In this document: positions 1-9,845 of the stretch, in pieces
Position numbering within the stretch: the first letter of the stretch is position 1
Layout of the letters: each line of letters begins with the position of its first letter
Made by a program: the position numbers and the translations under genes
Notes under the pieces: generated by a model
Seen by the model: the letters and a program-made list of their open reading frames with translations, nothing else
Told to the model about the DNA's origin: nothing
Databases searched by the model: none
From: Ignavibacteriales bacterium
Lineage (GTDB): Bacteria > Bacteroidota > Ignavibacteria > Ignavibacteriales > Ignavibacteriaceae
Direction: 5' to 3'
Assembly (NCBI GenBank): GCA_020061465.1
Contig: JAGUYG010000071.1
Span: 1-52,009 of the forward strand
Length of the DNA: 52,009 nt

Positions 1-1845
1 CCAGTAATATTCCGGCGATGAATTAATTGCCAGAGGATCAAAAGCAATAAAAACAATTTTATTTCCGGCTGGTAATGTTCTGTGTGCTGCAACTAAAAAA
101 GTATCTACGTAAGGAATTCCTTTTACTGCCCTGCTTAATGCGTAAATATCATCATCATTGCCGGCAATTACATCAAATCCATCAATCCAATTCCAACCCC
201 CGATCTCATACATCGGATCATATTGTAAAGAATCTGTTGGCTGCGTTTGGAATAAATCATACAACGCACCGCTTAATAAAGAATTTTGGACAGGAAATAT
301 TAAAGTTGGTAATCGGTTCGGTGACCCGGTAGAGCTAATATCATTATAGGAATGAGTAATTCCCAAAATGTCATATTCAAAATCGCCGGAATAAAAATCT
401 TGATCCTCATAATTATAACGCATACCTAACCATTCCTGCCCGAATAAAGCATAATTGTGATCTGGTGAGGCAGCTAACCATTCCCTTATAACATCATCGT
501 TATAATCTCTTGGACCGTCTGTTGAAGTGATTTCGATAACATTTTTATAATGGTCTAACAATTCTTTAGTTAATGGTCCGTATCCCCATTTATCATAAAC
601 AAAACCATATGGTGTGTAATTAACAAAGTCATCACTGCCGAAGTAATAATCTTGAGGATATCCTGAAACACCTCTAAATTGAGAACTGTTAAAAACCGCA
701 AGCGTATTTACTCCCTGTGCAGGAGCAAAAATTGAATATGTAATGTGTACTGACTCTTCAACATTTCCGTACTTATCAACAACTGAGATGAAATATTCTA
801 TTTTTGTTCCTTTAATTTGACCGGGAATAAAACCACACCATGTAATCGAATCTGATTGCTCAAGTAAAATTTTTATAAAATCACTATTATCAACCGAATA
901 ATTCAGGAATACCGAATCAATTTGGTCATTATCCGGGCATAATAGATGAACACAAACTTCTTTAGGATCAGTTGACAGTGTCGTTTCGAGACGAGTGAAT
1001 TCGAAGAAACTACACGGCGGCGGACCAATCAATTTAACTGCTACCGCAAAATCAAATATATAACTTCGAGGCCACCATCCTAATGAATTTTCATAACCAT
1101 ATCTGCCGTTAGCATAAAACTTCCATCCTTTTGGGTCAAAAAGTGCGCCAGCTGCTCTGATTCTGATCGGAGCTTCATCCGGAACAGGATGAGTATTTTT
1201 TATTGCAATTCCAAATATTTCATTTTTTTTAATTTCAGGCTGAGATTCCGGATCCTTTATATCAATCCAGTTATAATTCAGACTACTATATGGTGATAAT
1301 AAAATGCTGCTGTCTTCAAAATTCCATATAAAACTTCCGAAAGGCTCTTCTGTATTTTGCTGGAATACATTCACCCAATCGCCTGTTCGATCGGGATTTT
1401 CATAAAACGCTGTAACACCATTAAGAGCAGTTGTATCGGCAGGATAATATCCCCAATTCTTTTCCTCGGCAGATTTAAGCTGATTTAAAGTCCAATTTAC
1501 TTTTACAATTTTGATTTCGACTTTTGCACTATCATCATTAAAACGGCAACCGATACCGACACCTTCAATCAACAAATCTGTTGGAGCTTGAAAACACTGA
1601 AGCATCCATTCTTGCCCGAAAAAACCAAAAGTTACTCCTTCCGAAATAATATCTCTAAAATAAGATAACGTGTCTCGCGAAGGATCTAGTTGAGTGTTTT
1701 GAGGGAAGATATCATTGACTTTGCTATTACTCTGGTGGATAACAATTTTACTTTCAGCGGATCTTAATATATCTCGCCGCTGCGCTTCTAAGCTTGGTGT
1801 GAAGTAAATGAAGATTAGAAATAATAAAAAATATTTACATAACAT
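1..1845 (-). CDS. Large secreted protein, C-terminus beyond window edge
   Basis: An uninterrupted frame of 615 codons runs from ATG at 1845 to base 1 with no stop, so the C-terminus lies outside the window. The first about 21 residues form a clear signal peptide: a Lys near the start, a Phe/Leu/Ile core, then Ser-Leu-Glu-Ala-Gln. The mature part is rich in Trp, Tyr, Asp and Asn, and about residues 310-400 look like Ig/fibronectin-type beta segments. It fits a large exported or cell-surface protein, and in this lineage a type IX secretion substrate is possible, but the C-terminal sorting domain that would prove that is not visible. I recognise no enzymatic motif. It is separated from hpnE by about 100 bases of AT-rich sequence. 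The open frame and signal peptide are seen; the location is inferred. Confidence 0.85.
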   Translation of the reverse strand, partial: MLCKYFLLFLIFIYFTPSLEAQRRDILRSAESKIVIHQSNSKVNDIFPQNTQLDPSRDTLSYFRDIISEGVTFGFFGQEWMLQCFQAPTDLLIEGVGIGCRFNDDSAKVEIKIVKVNWTLNQLKSAEEKNWGYYPADTTALNGVTAFYENPDRTGDWVNVFQQNTEEPFGSFIWNFEDSSILLSPYSSLNYNWIDIKDPESQPEIKKNEIFGIAIKNTHPVPDEAPIRIRAAGALFDPKGWKFYANGRYGYENSLGWWPRSYIFDFAVAVKLIGPPPCSFFEFTRLETTLSTDPKEVCVHLLCPDNDQIDSVFLNYSVDNSDFIKILLEQSDSITWCGFIPGQIKGTKIEYFISVVDKYGNVEESVHITYSIFAPAQGVNTLAVFNSSQFRGVSGYPQDYYFGSDDFVNYTPYGFVYDKWGYGPLTKELLDHYKNVIEITSTDGPRDYNDDVIREWLAASPDHNYALFGQEWLGMRYNYEDQDFYSGDFEYDILGITHSYNDISSTGSPNRLPTLIFPVQNSLLSGALYDLFQTQPTDSLQYDPMYEIGGWNWIDGFDVIAGNDDDIYALSRAVKGIPYVDTFLVAAHRTLPAGNKIVFIAFDPLAINSSPEYYW

Positions 1846-1947
1846 GGTTTCCTCCCAATGTTATTTATATTTGAGTTAAACTTAAACAATATTAAATAAA
1901 AAATAAACCAATATTTTCTTATCCTTGGGAAAATTAATTTGGGTTGA

Positions 1948-3228
1948 TTAGGACTGCTTGACTAATTCCGCTGCTGTTCGTCCGCTCTTTACAGCGCCCT
2001 CAATAGTGGAGGGTAAACCGGTATCAATCCAATCTCCTGCAAGAATCAGATTTGTGAAAGGCGTTGTTATTGAGGCTCTCTTGTTAAGGGAATTGTTATC
2101 GGGAATAAATGTAGCACGTTTTTCTTTTATCACTTTAAATGAGGCAACGTCTTCTTTTTTAATTCCGGCATATTTAGATAATTCTTTTAGCACTAAATCA
2201 AAAAGTTCATTTTTATCTTTTTCGATACCCTCATCGGCATCGCTGATTACAATTGTTATATGAGTTGGATGATTAAATATCCAATGAACATGCGAACCTA
2301 TCAATCCGTAAAAAGGTTTTTGCAGCCGGTTTTCTTTCAACCAAATATGAATATTTAATATCGGTGAGTAATGCAGCTCAGGCAAGCTTGAATTAATAGA
2401 TGCGGGTAAAATTTTTGTTAATGAATACAATGGTACGGCAGTTATAACATAATCGAACTGTTCAATTGTACGCTTATCGGTTATTAGTTTAGTAATTCTT
2501 TTTTCATCAATGACAAATTCTTTAACAGTTTCCGATAGAATTATTCTACATCCCTTGTCCTCAATAAATCGTTGTGCATTATTGCAATAACATTCACTCA
2601 AACCATGCCTGGGTAAAATAATGGTGGAAGCTTTATTCCCCTTGAAAAATATTTGAATTAAAATATCCTTAAAAACTTTTGCCGAGGCTTTTTGCGGATT
2701 AGTGTTAAGCGCACCGATAATTAAAAAATCCCATAATGCTTTTCGTATTCTCTCATTTTGTTTTTCGAGCAGCAGCCACTGGTACGCTGATAATTTTTTT
2801 AAACGCCAATCGGAATAAAAAGGAATAGCTAAAAAGAAACGAATTACTTTTAACCGATCGATAAATGAAATTGCATCAAAGGTTAACAATCCGAATAGTA
2901 AATTTATTGGATAAGGCAGTGATGGAATTTTTAATTTTTTTAACCTAAAATCCGGAGCAAGAAAATTAACCTCTAGATTTTTTCGATATAAAAAATTTTC
3001 TTCGGCATTAATAAGCTTGATAAATTCAAGCGTTTCTTTATAGCAGCCCATAAGAATGTGCTGCCCGTTATCTATCATTGTATCATTTTCTTTATCAAAA
3101 AAGGAATAGGCTCTTCCGCCTAATTTATTTGAAGCTTCAATAAGTTCAACTTGAAAACCTAAGTTGGAGAGAAAGCATGCAGCAGAAAGACCGGCAAATC
3201 CGCCCCCGATGACGACACATTTTTTCAT
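1948..3228 (-). CDS. hpnE: Hydroxysqualene dehydroxylase HpnE
   Basis: FAD-dependent amine-oxidase/phytoene-desaturase-like protein of 426 residues. The N-terminus carries the dinucleotide-binding motif VIGGGFAGLSAA, followed by a Glu about 20 residues on and by LGGRAYSF. The C-terminus has the usual second FAD motif (LAGDWIDTGLPSTIEGAV). In the family the enzyme reduces hydroxysqualene to squalene, the last step of the HpnCDE route from farnesyl diphosphate. I chose ATG at 3228 because it overlaps the hpnD stop by one base (TGATG), a standard coupled junction; a longer frame starting at 3255 would add nine residues ahead of the Rossmann strand. It is the last gene of a three-gene operon. No squalene-hopene cyclase is in the window, so the final product (hopanoids or another squalene-derived lipid) is not shown here. 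Confidence 0.9.
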   Translation of the reverse strand: MKKCVVIGGGFAGLSAACFLSNLGFQVELIEASNKLGGRAYSFFDKENDTMIDNGQHILMGCYKETLEFIKLINAEENFLYRKNLEVNFLAPDFRLKKLKIPSLPYPINLLFGLLTFDAISFIDRLKVIRFFLAIPFYSDWRLKKLSAYQWLLLEKQNERIRKALWDFLIIGALNTNPQKASAKVFKDILIQIFFKGNKASTIILPRHGLSECYCNNAQRFIEDKGCRIILSETVKEFVIDEKRITKLITDKRTIEQFDYVITAVPLYSLTKILPASINSSLPELHYSPILNIHIWLKENRLQKPFYGLIGSHVHWIFNHPTHITIVISDADEGIEKDKNELFDLVLKELSKYAGIKKEDVASFKVIKEKRATFIPDNNSLNKRASITTPFTNLILAGDWIDTGLPSTIEGAVKSGRTAAELVKQS

Positions 3229-4070
3229 CAATAAACTAAGCTGTACTTTGCCCAAACACCTACGGAAATACCGACCTTCTCTATTTTCGAAACTTTAATG
3301 TTATTCCGGTAAACATCATAATCGGCATCGATTATTTTTTCTAACATCCTGTAATAAATGTGCTGCATAGCGCGAGCTGCAAACATGGAGGGTTTATCAT
3401 CAAGACTTAAGGATTGAGTAGCTTTATCAAAAAAATATTTCGCTCTGTCAACTTGATAGTTCATCAGGCTCTTAAAATTGTCGTTGTAAATGCTTGAAAA
3501 AATTTCTTCTTCGGTATAATCGAATTTTTCCAACTCATTCTGCGGAATATAGATTCTTCCTTTTTGCGCATCCTTTTTTATGTCGCGCAGTATGTTCGTA
3601 AGCTGAAGAGCTATTCCGAGATTTATCGCAAAATCTTTAGCCGATTGATGCTTGTAACCAAAGATCTCAATACACATCAAGCCCACTGTTGATGCTACTC
3701 TATAGCAATATAATTTCAAATCCTCAAATGATAAGTATCGTTTCCGCAATAAATCCATCTCCATACCTTTAACTAATTCAAAGAAAGGATCGAGAGGAAT
3801 GTTAAATTGTGAAATAGTTTTTCCAAGCTTATTAAGTAAAGGATAATCGCTTTGTCCCGAAATTGCTTTCTCAAGCTGAATGCGCCATTTATGCAGTTTC
3901 TCATATTTTAAGTCGTCCGGTTCGACGGATTCATCAACGATATCGTCAGTCTGTCTGCAGAAAGCATAAACAGTATTCATCGCATCGCGTTTTTCACCTG
4001 GCAGCAAATTAAAAGCATAATAAAAACTGCTCTTGCTATTCTTTGCAATTTCGCTGGCTATTTCACTCAT
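3228..4070 (-). CDS. hpnD: Presqualene diphosphate synthase HpnD
   Basis: Squalene/phytoene synthase family protein, 280 residues. Both Asp-rich substrate/Mg-binding motifs are present: QTDDIVDE near residue 40 and LTNILRDIKKD near residue 160, with the usual KGRIYIP after the second. In the HpnCDE pathway this enzyme condenses two farnesyl diphosphates to presqualene diphosphate. The start overlaps the end of hpnC by four bases (ATGA) and the stop overlaps hpnE by one base, so the three genes are translationally coupled. HpnC and HpnD are paralogues; I assign D to this copy from its order (C-D-E) and its closer match to the canonical motifs. Phytoene synthase is the main alternative, but no carotenoid desaturase or cyclase lies nearby. 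Confidence 0.88.
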   Translation of the reverse strand: MSEIASEIAKNSKSSFYYAFNLLPGEKRDAMNTVYAFCRQTDDIVDESVEPDDLKYEKLHKWRIQLEKAISGQSDYPLLNKLGKTISQFNIPLDPFFELVKGMEMDLLRKRYLSFEDLKLYCYRVASTVGLMCIEIFGYKHQSAKDFAINLGIALQLTNILRDIKKDAQKGRIYIPQNELEKFDYTEEEIFSSIYNDNFKSLMNYQVDRAKYFFDKATQSLSLDDKPSMFAARAMQHIYYRMLEKIIDADYDVYRNNIKVSKIEKVGISVGVWAKYSLVY

Positions 4071-4924
4071 TTCTTTACTGCCGCTTTGAATATTAATTTT
4101 ATCCGATCAAACATATTTAATGTTTGCCGCTTATGAAATACATCAAAATCTGAGCTGATAATTTTTTGTAGAATTTCTTCTCCGCCCAAAATAGTTAATT
4201 TAATTTCAAATTTTAATCTTGCCGGAAGAAATTGAAGTAACTTTCTCCCGTTCTCAAATAATTTACTTGTTCTTTCGATATTGAACGTTAATAATTGCTT
4301 AAAGTTAAGATTATTTTTTCTTTTCTCAAATATTTTTTCATCAACACCGAACTGTTCCATTTCATTTAGCGGGAGATAAATTCTTCCTTTACTGAAATCA
4401 AGCTGAATGTCCTGGTAAAAATTGGTCAACTGCAAAGCCGTGCAAATATCGTCTGAATAATTAAATGCCATGTCATTACGAATGTTAAATAATTCCAAAA
4501 TTAATCTACCGATAGGATTAGCCGAAGACTTACAGTATTCAATAAGCTCGTTATAATTATTATACCTTTTTTTAACTGCGTCCTGCTTAAAGGCTTTTAA
4601 TAGATCGATAAACAATGATGGTGTAAGATTTAGTTTTGTAATAGTATTGTGAAGCGCACTTTCGAATTCATTCGTGAAATTTCCTTTGAGTAGAAGATAA
4701 AACCTTTCTTCAAATTGATTAAGCATATTTAGCCGCTGTTCATTCGTAAAATTTCCTTCATCGGCAAAGTCATCGGCTGTACGTGCAAACCAATATATAA
4801 CCGCCACATGTTTTCTTTGCTTTCGGGGTATCAGAAGCGAAGCTACAGGGAAATTCTCATAATGGCGATTCGCAAATTTTAGCGCCGATTTATATGCCGA
4901 ATCAAGCTCTGTTCTTTGATTCAT
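4067..4924 (-). CDS. hpnC: Hydroxysqualene synthase HpnC
   Basis: Second squalene-synthase-family paralogue, 285 residues from ATG at 4924 (an upstream TTG at 4933 would add three residues). The first Asp-rich motif is ARTADDFADE near residue 50 and the second is LTNFYQDIQLD near residue 160, followed by KGRIYLP. The family converts presqualene diphosphate to hydroxysqualene. It is the first gene of the hpnCDE operon, and the 250 bases upstream, shared divergently with prfC, should hold the promoter. The Asn-Phe-Tyr-Gln-Asp variant of the second motif, where HpnD has Asn-Ile-Leu-Arg-Asp, is the main reason for calling this the C paralogue; the C/D assignment rests on order and motifs and not on an alignment. 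Confidence 0.87.
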   Translation of the reverse strand: MNQRTELDSAYKSALKFANRHYENFPVASLLIPRKQRKHVAVIYWFARTADDFADEGNFTNEQRLNMLNQFEERFYLLLKGNFTNEFESALHNTITKLNLTPSLFIDLLKAFKQDAVKKRYNNYNELIEYCKSSANPIGRLILELFNIRNDMAFNYSDDICTALQLTNFYQDIQLDFSKGRIYLPLNEMEQFGVDEKIFEKRKNNLNFKQLLTFNIERTSKLFENGRKLLQFLPARLKFEIKLTILGGEEILQKIISSDFDVFHKRQTLNMFDRIKLIFKAAVKK

Positions 4925-5174
4925 AGTAAACAATCTTGCTTTTAATCATGGTAAAATTCAAATATTTTGTTTGGCGAATATAAAATACCTAAATTTGCGG
5001 CGTTAAAAAAATGAAGTAATCAGATTTTAATGAAAACAATTTTAATTCAGATAAACAAAAGTGCATCAGCAGCTTTATCATTTCTGATGAGAGTATCCTT
5101 CTTTTATTAGTACTATCCGATAAACCCAACTTCATATTCTATTAGTCAATTTACTGTCACAAATCAATAGCATA

Positions 5175-6776
5175 ATGAGCAATTTAAAAGAAATTAACAG
5201 AAGAAGAACCTTTGCAATCATTTCGCATCCTGATGCGGGTAAGACGACATTAACTGAAAAGTTTCTATTGTACGGAGGTGCAGTTCAGCTTGCCGGTTCG
5301 GTTACAGCAAGGAAAAACCAGCGTACTGCAACTTCAGATTGGATGGAGCTTGAAAAAAAACGAGGCATATCAATTAGCTCTACAGTGCTGCAGTTTGATT
5401 ATAAGGGCTATAAAATAAATTTGTTAGATACACCCGGTCACCAGGACTTTTCTGAAGATACTTATAGAGTTCTAACCGCCGTTGATGCCGTAGTAATGGT
5501 TATCGATGCAGCAAAAGGAATTGAATCTCAAACAAAAAAATTATTTGAGGTATGCCGCAAAAGGTCGATTCCGATTTTTACTTTTATGAATAAATTAGAT
5601 AGACCTTCACGTGAACCGCTTGAACTACTGGATGAATTAGAAAGCGTATTAGGAATAGCAGCCTTCCCGATGAATTATCCTCTTGGTAATGGATTAGATT
5701 TTAAAGGTGTTTATGACCGACTGAATAAACAAATTCATCTTTTTGAAAAAACGGCAGGCGGCATTTATAAGGCACCGGTTTTTATTCATAATATCGAAGA
5801 ACCGCTTGTAAAAGAAAAATTAGGAGATGATCTATTTGATAAAGTGCATGAAGAACTTGAAATGCTTGATGAAGCAGGTGCAGTATTTAATTCTCAATAC
5901 ATTTTAGATGGTAAATTAACACCTGTTTTTTACGGAAGTGCTGTTACGAACTTTGGAGTTCAATTGCTGCTGGATAGCTTTTTAGAATATGCCATCCCTC
6001 CCGCCCCAAGAAAAAGTAATTCGGGTTTAATCCAACCCGAGCATGAAAATTTTTCCGGATTTGTTTTTAAAATTCAAGCAAATATGGATCCGAAACATCG
6101 TGATCGTATTGCATTTATAAGAGTTTGTTCAGGCAAATTTAACCGTGATATGCAAGTGTATCACTCAAGAAGCGGTAAAAGGATTCGGCTCTCCAATTCT
6201 CAAAAATTATTCGGACAGGAAAGAGAAACTGTTGATGAAGGATATCCCGGCGATATTTTAGGATTCATCGGGAACTCAAATTTCGGTATCGGAGATACGC
6301 TTACTGAAGATCCTTCAATCATCTTTAATGAAATACCAAAATTCGCTCCTGAACATTTTGTCTTTTTACATAACCCAAATCCTGCAGATTATAAAAAATT
6401 CAGAGACGGATTAGAGCAGCTTCTGCAAGAAGGAGTAATTCAAACTTTTTATTTGAGAAATTCGCTCCAAAAAATTCCTGTACTCGGCGCTGTTGGTCCA
6501 TTACAGTTCGAAGTAGTTCAATACAGACTTGATAACGAATACGGAGCTAAGTCAAGAATGGAACATACTAATTGGAATGTATTGCGTCGGGTGGTATCCG
6601 AAATCAATGAAAAAAAACAATCGGAAATGCTTCTTCCCGCCGGTGCTGCATGGGCTGTTGATTCTGATGGTAATAATGTTTTGCTGCTAACAAGCGAATG
6701 GTCGTTAAATTATTTTCATGAAAAAAATCCGGAAGTTGAATTGAGCGATATACCGCTTGAAAAAGTTGAGGTTTAG
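5175..6776 (+). CDS. prfC: Peptide chain release factor 3 (RF3)
   Basis: Translational GTPase of 533 residues, the usual RF3 length. The G domain has G1 HPDAGKTT (residues 18-25), a switch I region with RGISISS, G3 DTPGHQDF and G4 MNKLD, followed by the EF-G-like domain II and an RF3 C-terminal domain. RF3 binds GTP and removes RF1 or RF2 from the ribosome after peptide release. RF2 is also in the window (prfB, about 39 kb), but the two genes are not linked. The gene stands alone, divergent from hpnC. Upstream of the ATG there is no strong Shine-Dalgarno sequence, as for most genes here. Confidence 0.95.
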   Translation: MSNLKEINRRRTFAIISHPDAGKTTLTEKFLLYGGAVQLAGSVTARKNQRTATSDWMELEKKRGISISSTVLQFDYKGYKINLLDTPGHQDFSEDTYRVLTAVDAVVMVIDAAKGIESQTKKLFEVCRKRSIPIFTFMNKLDRPSREPLELLDELESVLGIAAFPMNYPLGNGLDFKGVYDRLNKQIHLFEKTAGGIYKAPVFIHNIEEPLVKEKLGDDLFDKVHEELEMLDEAGAVFNSQYILDGKLTPVFYGSAVTNFGVQLLLDSFLEYAIPPAPRKSNSGLIQPEHENFSGFVFKIQANMDPKHRDRIAFIRVCSGKFNRDMQVYHSRSGKRIRLSNSQKLFGQERETVDEGYPGDILGFIGNSNFGIGDTLTEDPSIIFNEIPKFAPEHFVFLHNPNPADYKKFRDGLEQLLQEGVIQTFYLRNSLQKIPVLGAVGPLQFEVVQYRLDNEYGAKSRMEHTNWNVLRRVVSEINEKKQSEMLLPAGAAWAVDSDGNNVLLLTSEWSLNYFHEKNPEVELSDIPLEKVEV

Positions 6777-6845
6777 TTAGGTAAACCTGATTTCGATATA
6801 ATGAATTAAGATTTACAAATGCTATAAAGAAATTAGCAAATTATT

Positions 6846-6929
6846 TTATCTCAATTTTTTTTCAATAAACTTAAGAACATCAGTCAGGGTTACTTCTTCA
6901 ACAGGGAGCACTTTTGTTCCTGTATGTAC
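6846..6929 (-). pseudogene. Possible C-terminal remnant of a lost gene
   Basis: In a different minus-strand frame from the 80-residue gene just upstream, about 27 codons read as a plausible protein end: GTKVLPVEE, then LTDVLKFIEKKLR and TAA. It overlaps the last codons of that gene and has no start of its own. One reading is a deletion that fused the front of one small gene to the out-of-frame end of another. The stretch is short and could be chance. Confidence 0.25.
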
Positions 6930-7132
6930 TTATTAAGCCCTTTCCATTCTATATAATCATCCCACTGTTTAAAGTTTTCTTTTTTGGAGTTCTTAATCTT
7001 TTTTTCAAAATCATTAAAAGAGGAATTATACTTTTTTTCGAAAATTTCAAATTTGGATTTTGTTTGATGCAATTCAAATATGATGCTCGAATAGTACAGA
7101 TCAATAATCATTTTTGAACTTATCGTTGTCAT
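6890..7132 (-). CDS. Small charged protein of unknown function (possible TA partner)
   Basis: 80-residue protein rich in Lys, Glu, Phe and Tyr: MIIDLYYSSIIFELHQ near the start and QWDDYIEWKGL near residue 60. It is predicted mostly helical, with no signal peptide or membrane segment. The pattern resembles small helical proteins that I have seen annotated as toxin-antitoxin partners, but I cannot name the family with certainty. The last residues look unnatural, and a better protein end continues in another frame downstream (see 6846-6929), so the natural C-terminus may have been lost. It sits alone between prfC and tRNA-Leu, with no toxin partner visible. Confidence 0.5.
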   Translation of the reverse strand: MTTISSKMIIDLYYSSIIFELHQTKSKFEIFEKKYNSSFNDFEKKIKNSKKENFKQWDDYIEWKGLNKYIQEQKCSLLKK

Positions 7133-7195
7133 CTAAATTTTTCCAATCACTTGTTATTTTTCAACATCATTAAAAAGACCTTATAAATGATTTTG

Positions 7196-7279
7196 TGCCC
7201 GAAGGGGGACTCGAACCCCCACTGGCTAATGCCAACTAGACCCTGAACCTAGCGCGTCTACCAATTCCGCCATCCGGGC
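7196..7279 (-). tRNA. tRNA-Leu (anticodon CAG)
   Basis: Read on the minus strand from 7279. A 7-bp acceptor stem (GCCCGGA with TTCGGGC, one G-T pair) closes the molecule. The D arm has the Leu-type GCGGAATTGGTAGACGC. The anticodon loop TTCAGGG gives CAG. A long class II variable arm (TGGC...GCCA) follows, and the T arm is GGGGGTTCGAGTCCCCC. The discriminator is A at 7196 and CCA is not encoded. The long variable arm together with the CAG anticodon makes the Leu identity firm. Confidence 0.97.
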
Positions 7280-7561
7280 AATTACGATGTAGAATTTCTG
7301 ATAAGCTTATCAAATAATGGTTTGTTCTAATTACGGTGCGAAATTTACTACTGCTTAATAAATATTCCTAATTAAAACAAATTGACAAATATTTTTCTAT
7401 AAAAATAAAGAACGCACTAATAACAGGCACTAATACCTTATTTATTATCCATTGTTCATTATTCATTTAGTGTTCTTCATTCGTCCTTTCTTTTGGTTCG
7501 AGAGGGATCAGCTTTCTGTTCCAGCTTTTATGGGTAATGACTTATTCCTTGTAAATAATAG

Positions 7562-9844
7562 CTACCACCCCGTGTCCCCTTTCCTCTCTTCAGGAATTTG
7601 TCTAATTCCTCCTTGATGGATCTCGCAGCTTCTGGGCATTTTTCTTGAATTAACTAAATCCGTTACGGTATTCGGGCACGACGATGTTGCTAGTCTCGCA
7701 TCGCCTAAGTCTAAAGTTTCTTTACAAAAAGCAGCACTTTGAATTCCATCAGACAATTCAAAATATTTGAGCAGGATGTCAATTTCTTTATAAACGGCTT
7801 CCATAAATTTAGCCCAAATAGGTAAGGCAGCCCTGGCACCCTGTCCGTACCAATTAGTAAACTTTACTCTATGATCATCAAACCCAACCCAAATCCCTGC
7901 TGCCAACTGTGGTGTGAATCCAACAAACCATGCATCGGAAAAATTTTGAGTCGTACCGGTCTTACCTGCTGCCGGACGATGGAAATATCTTCTAACCCCG
8001 GCACCTGTTCCATAATTAATTACATCTGTCATCATGTCGGTGACAATAGATGCAGTTTGAGGCGATATTGCTTCCGAAATTTCAGGTACAAATTGATCGA
8101 GAATTATTCCGTTTCTGTCTTCAATTTTTAAGATTGAAATCGGCTCTACATGAACGCCATTATTTGCTAAAGTACCGAAAGCAGATGTCATTTCTAACGG
8201 CGAAACTTCGGATGTTCCTAATGCAATTGAAGGATATGGCGTAAGCGTAGATTTTATTCCCATTCTTGCAGCATATTTTACTACCTGATTGGGCGGGGCA
8301 ATTTCACTTATCGTTAATCTTCCGGCAACAACATTTACGGAATATGCTAAAGCTTGTCTCATGGTTATGTATCCGCCATACTCCCTATTTGAATTTTCCG
8401 GCGACCATCCTTTATAATCGAATCTTTGATTTAATAATGTGTACGAAGGAAAATATCCGTTATCTATTGCAACTGTATAAATGAAAGGTTTAAATGCTGA
8501 ACCCGGTTGACGTTTGATGCCTGTTACATGATTCAAGCCGCGTCCAAATTCCTGATTTTCCCCACCGACCATAGCTTTAATTTCGCCTGTAACAGGGTCC
8601 ATTACTACAAATCCAACTTGAATAGTTGCTTCGGCTTTTTTAACTGAATCGACAAATGCCTGATTGAATTTTAACCAATTATAAACTTTTGCCTTCTCCT
8701 CATTGTTGTTCGCATTTCGATAAGAAGGAGAATTTTTAATTGCTCTATCTATTAAGCTGGCAAGGAGACTTTTATTTCTTTCCCAGCTCCAATTTTTGTT
8801 GAAAAGTTCTTGATATTCTTTTAAATGCTCTGCGGCTGCGCGATTCGCAATTTTCTGCATTCGGTAATCTAATGTAGTATAAATGCTCAATCCATCGCGG
8901 TAAAGATTGTACCCGTATTTTCCTGCCATACTTTCCATCTGCTGTCGTACATATTCCATGAAGTGAGGAGCGATACTTTTTACGCCGCTAATTCTTTCTG
9001 ATTCAAGAACAATCGGTTCTTCTTTTAATTTGTTGTATTCATCCATTGAGAGTTTTCCGGTAACAAACATATTATGCATCACTAGATTTCTGCGCTGCAC
9101 TGCGTTTTCATATTTACGAATAGGATCATAGTTCTCAGGGGATTTCAATAGGGCTATAAACAACGCCGATTCGGGTAATGTTAAATCTGAACCGCGTTTA
9201 TCGAAATAAACTTTGGCGGCGGATTCTATTCCGTAGGCACTTCTGCCGAAGTACGAATCGTTAAGATATAATTCGAGAATTTCGTGCTTTGTGTAAGTTT
9301 TTTCTATCTGAACAGCGGTAATCCATTCTCTGATTTTTCTTATTGCGGTATCGAAATAATTTTCATTGGAGATTTTCAGATCATATAAATTCCGTGCTAA
9401 CTGCTGAGTGATTGTGCTGGCACCTTCACGGGAGAATGTGAAGATATTTTTAAGCATAGCCTTTGCGAATCTAAAAAGATCTACTCCCCAATGGTCGTAA
9501 AAATTTCTGTCCTCTGTTGCGATTAATGCATCTATAAGGTGCTTCGGAATGCTGTCAAGATTTGTTTCAATTCTGTTTTCGATGAAATACTGCCCTAATA
9601 ATTCACCATCAATCGTATATACTTTGCTTGCAAGCTGAGGGCTCGGATTTTCCAACTCCTCTAACGAAGGTAATCCTGAAACTATGTAAATCGTGAACAC
9701 AACAAAGATGAAAAAGATTATAGAAGCAATTGTTAATCGTCGTTTCTTTTTGCCGGATTTTCTTTTGCCGTTTTTTCTGCCTCTGTTCCCGGAATTACTA
9801 AAGTATTTATTGAATTCGGAATCGGATAAATTTCTTTTTGCCAT
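7562..9844 (-). CDS. mrcA: Bifunctional penicillin-binding protein 1A (class A PBP)
   Basis: 760-residue class A PBP. It has a basic cytoplasmic tail (residues 1-37), one membrane anchor (about 38-57), and a GT51 glycosyltransferase domain with the catalytic Glu in ATEDRNFYDHWGVD (about 109-122) and GASTITQQLARNL (about 141-153). The transpeptidase domain has SAFK (about residue 446), SVN (about 500) and KTGTT (about 628). It polymerises and cross-links peptidoglycan in the periplasm. The basic N-terminal tail (GRKNGKRKSGKKKRR) is longer than in many PBP1A proteins. Its ATG lies one base after the lpxH stop, so lpxH and this gene probably form an envelope operon. All catalytic motifs are intact. 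Confidence 0.95.
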   Translation of the reverse strand: MAKRNLSDSEFNKYFSNSGNRGRKNGKRKSGKKKRRLTIASIIFFIFVVFTIYIVSGLPSLEELENPSPQLASKVYTIDGELLGQYFIENRIETNLDSIPKHLIDALIATEDRNFYDHWGVDLFRFAKAMLKNIFTFSREGASTITQQLARNLYDLKISNENYFDTAIRKIREWITAVQIEKTYTKHEILELYLNDSYFGRSAYGIESAAKVYFDKRGSDLTLPESALFIALLKSPENYDPIRKYENAVQRRNLVMHNMFVTGKLSMDEYNKLKEEPIVLESERISGVKSIAPHFMEYVRQQMESMAGKYGYNLYRDGLSIYTTLDYRMQKIANRAAAEHLKEYQELFNKNWSWERNKSLLASLIDRAIKNSPSYRNANNNEEKAKVYNWLKFNQAFVDSVKKAEATIQVGFVVMDPVTGEIKAMVGGENQEFGRGLNHVTGIKRQPGSAFKPFIYTVAIDNGYFPSYTLLNQRFDYKGWSPENSNREYGGYITMRQALAYSVNVVAGRLTISEIAPPNQVVKYAARMGIKSTLTPYPSIALGTSEVSPLEMTSAFGTLANNGVHVEPISILKIEDRNGIILDQFVPEISEAISPQTASIVTDMMTDVINYGTGAGVRRYFHRPAAGKTGTTQNFSDAWFVGFTPQLAAGIWVGFDDHRVKFTNWYGQGARAALPIWAKFMEAVYKEIDILLKYFELSDGIQSAAFCKETLDLGDARLATSSCPNTVTDLVNSRKMPRSCEIHQGGIRQIPEERKGDTGW

Positions 9845-9845
9845 T

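Noticed and set aside
75-349. Plus-strand frames of 85 and 63 residues
   Set aside because: They lie opposite the 615-codon secreted-protein frame and show unnatural composition; shadows.
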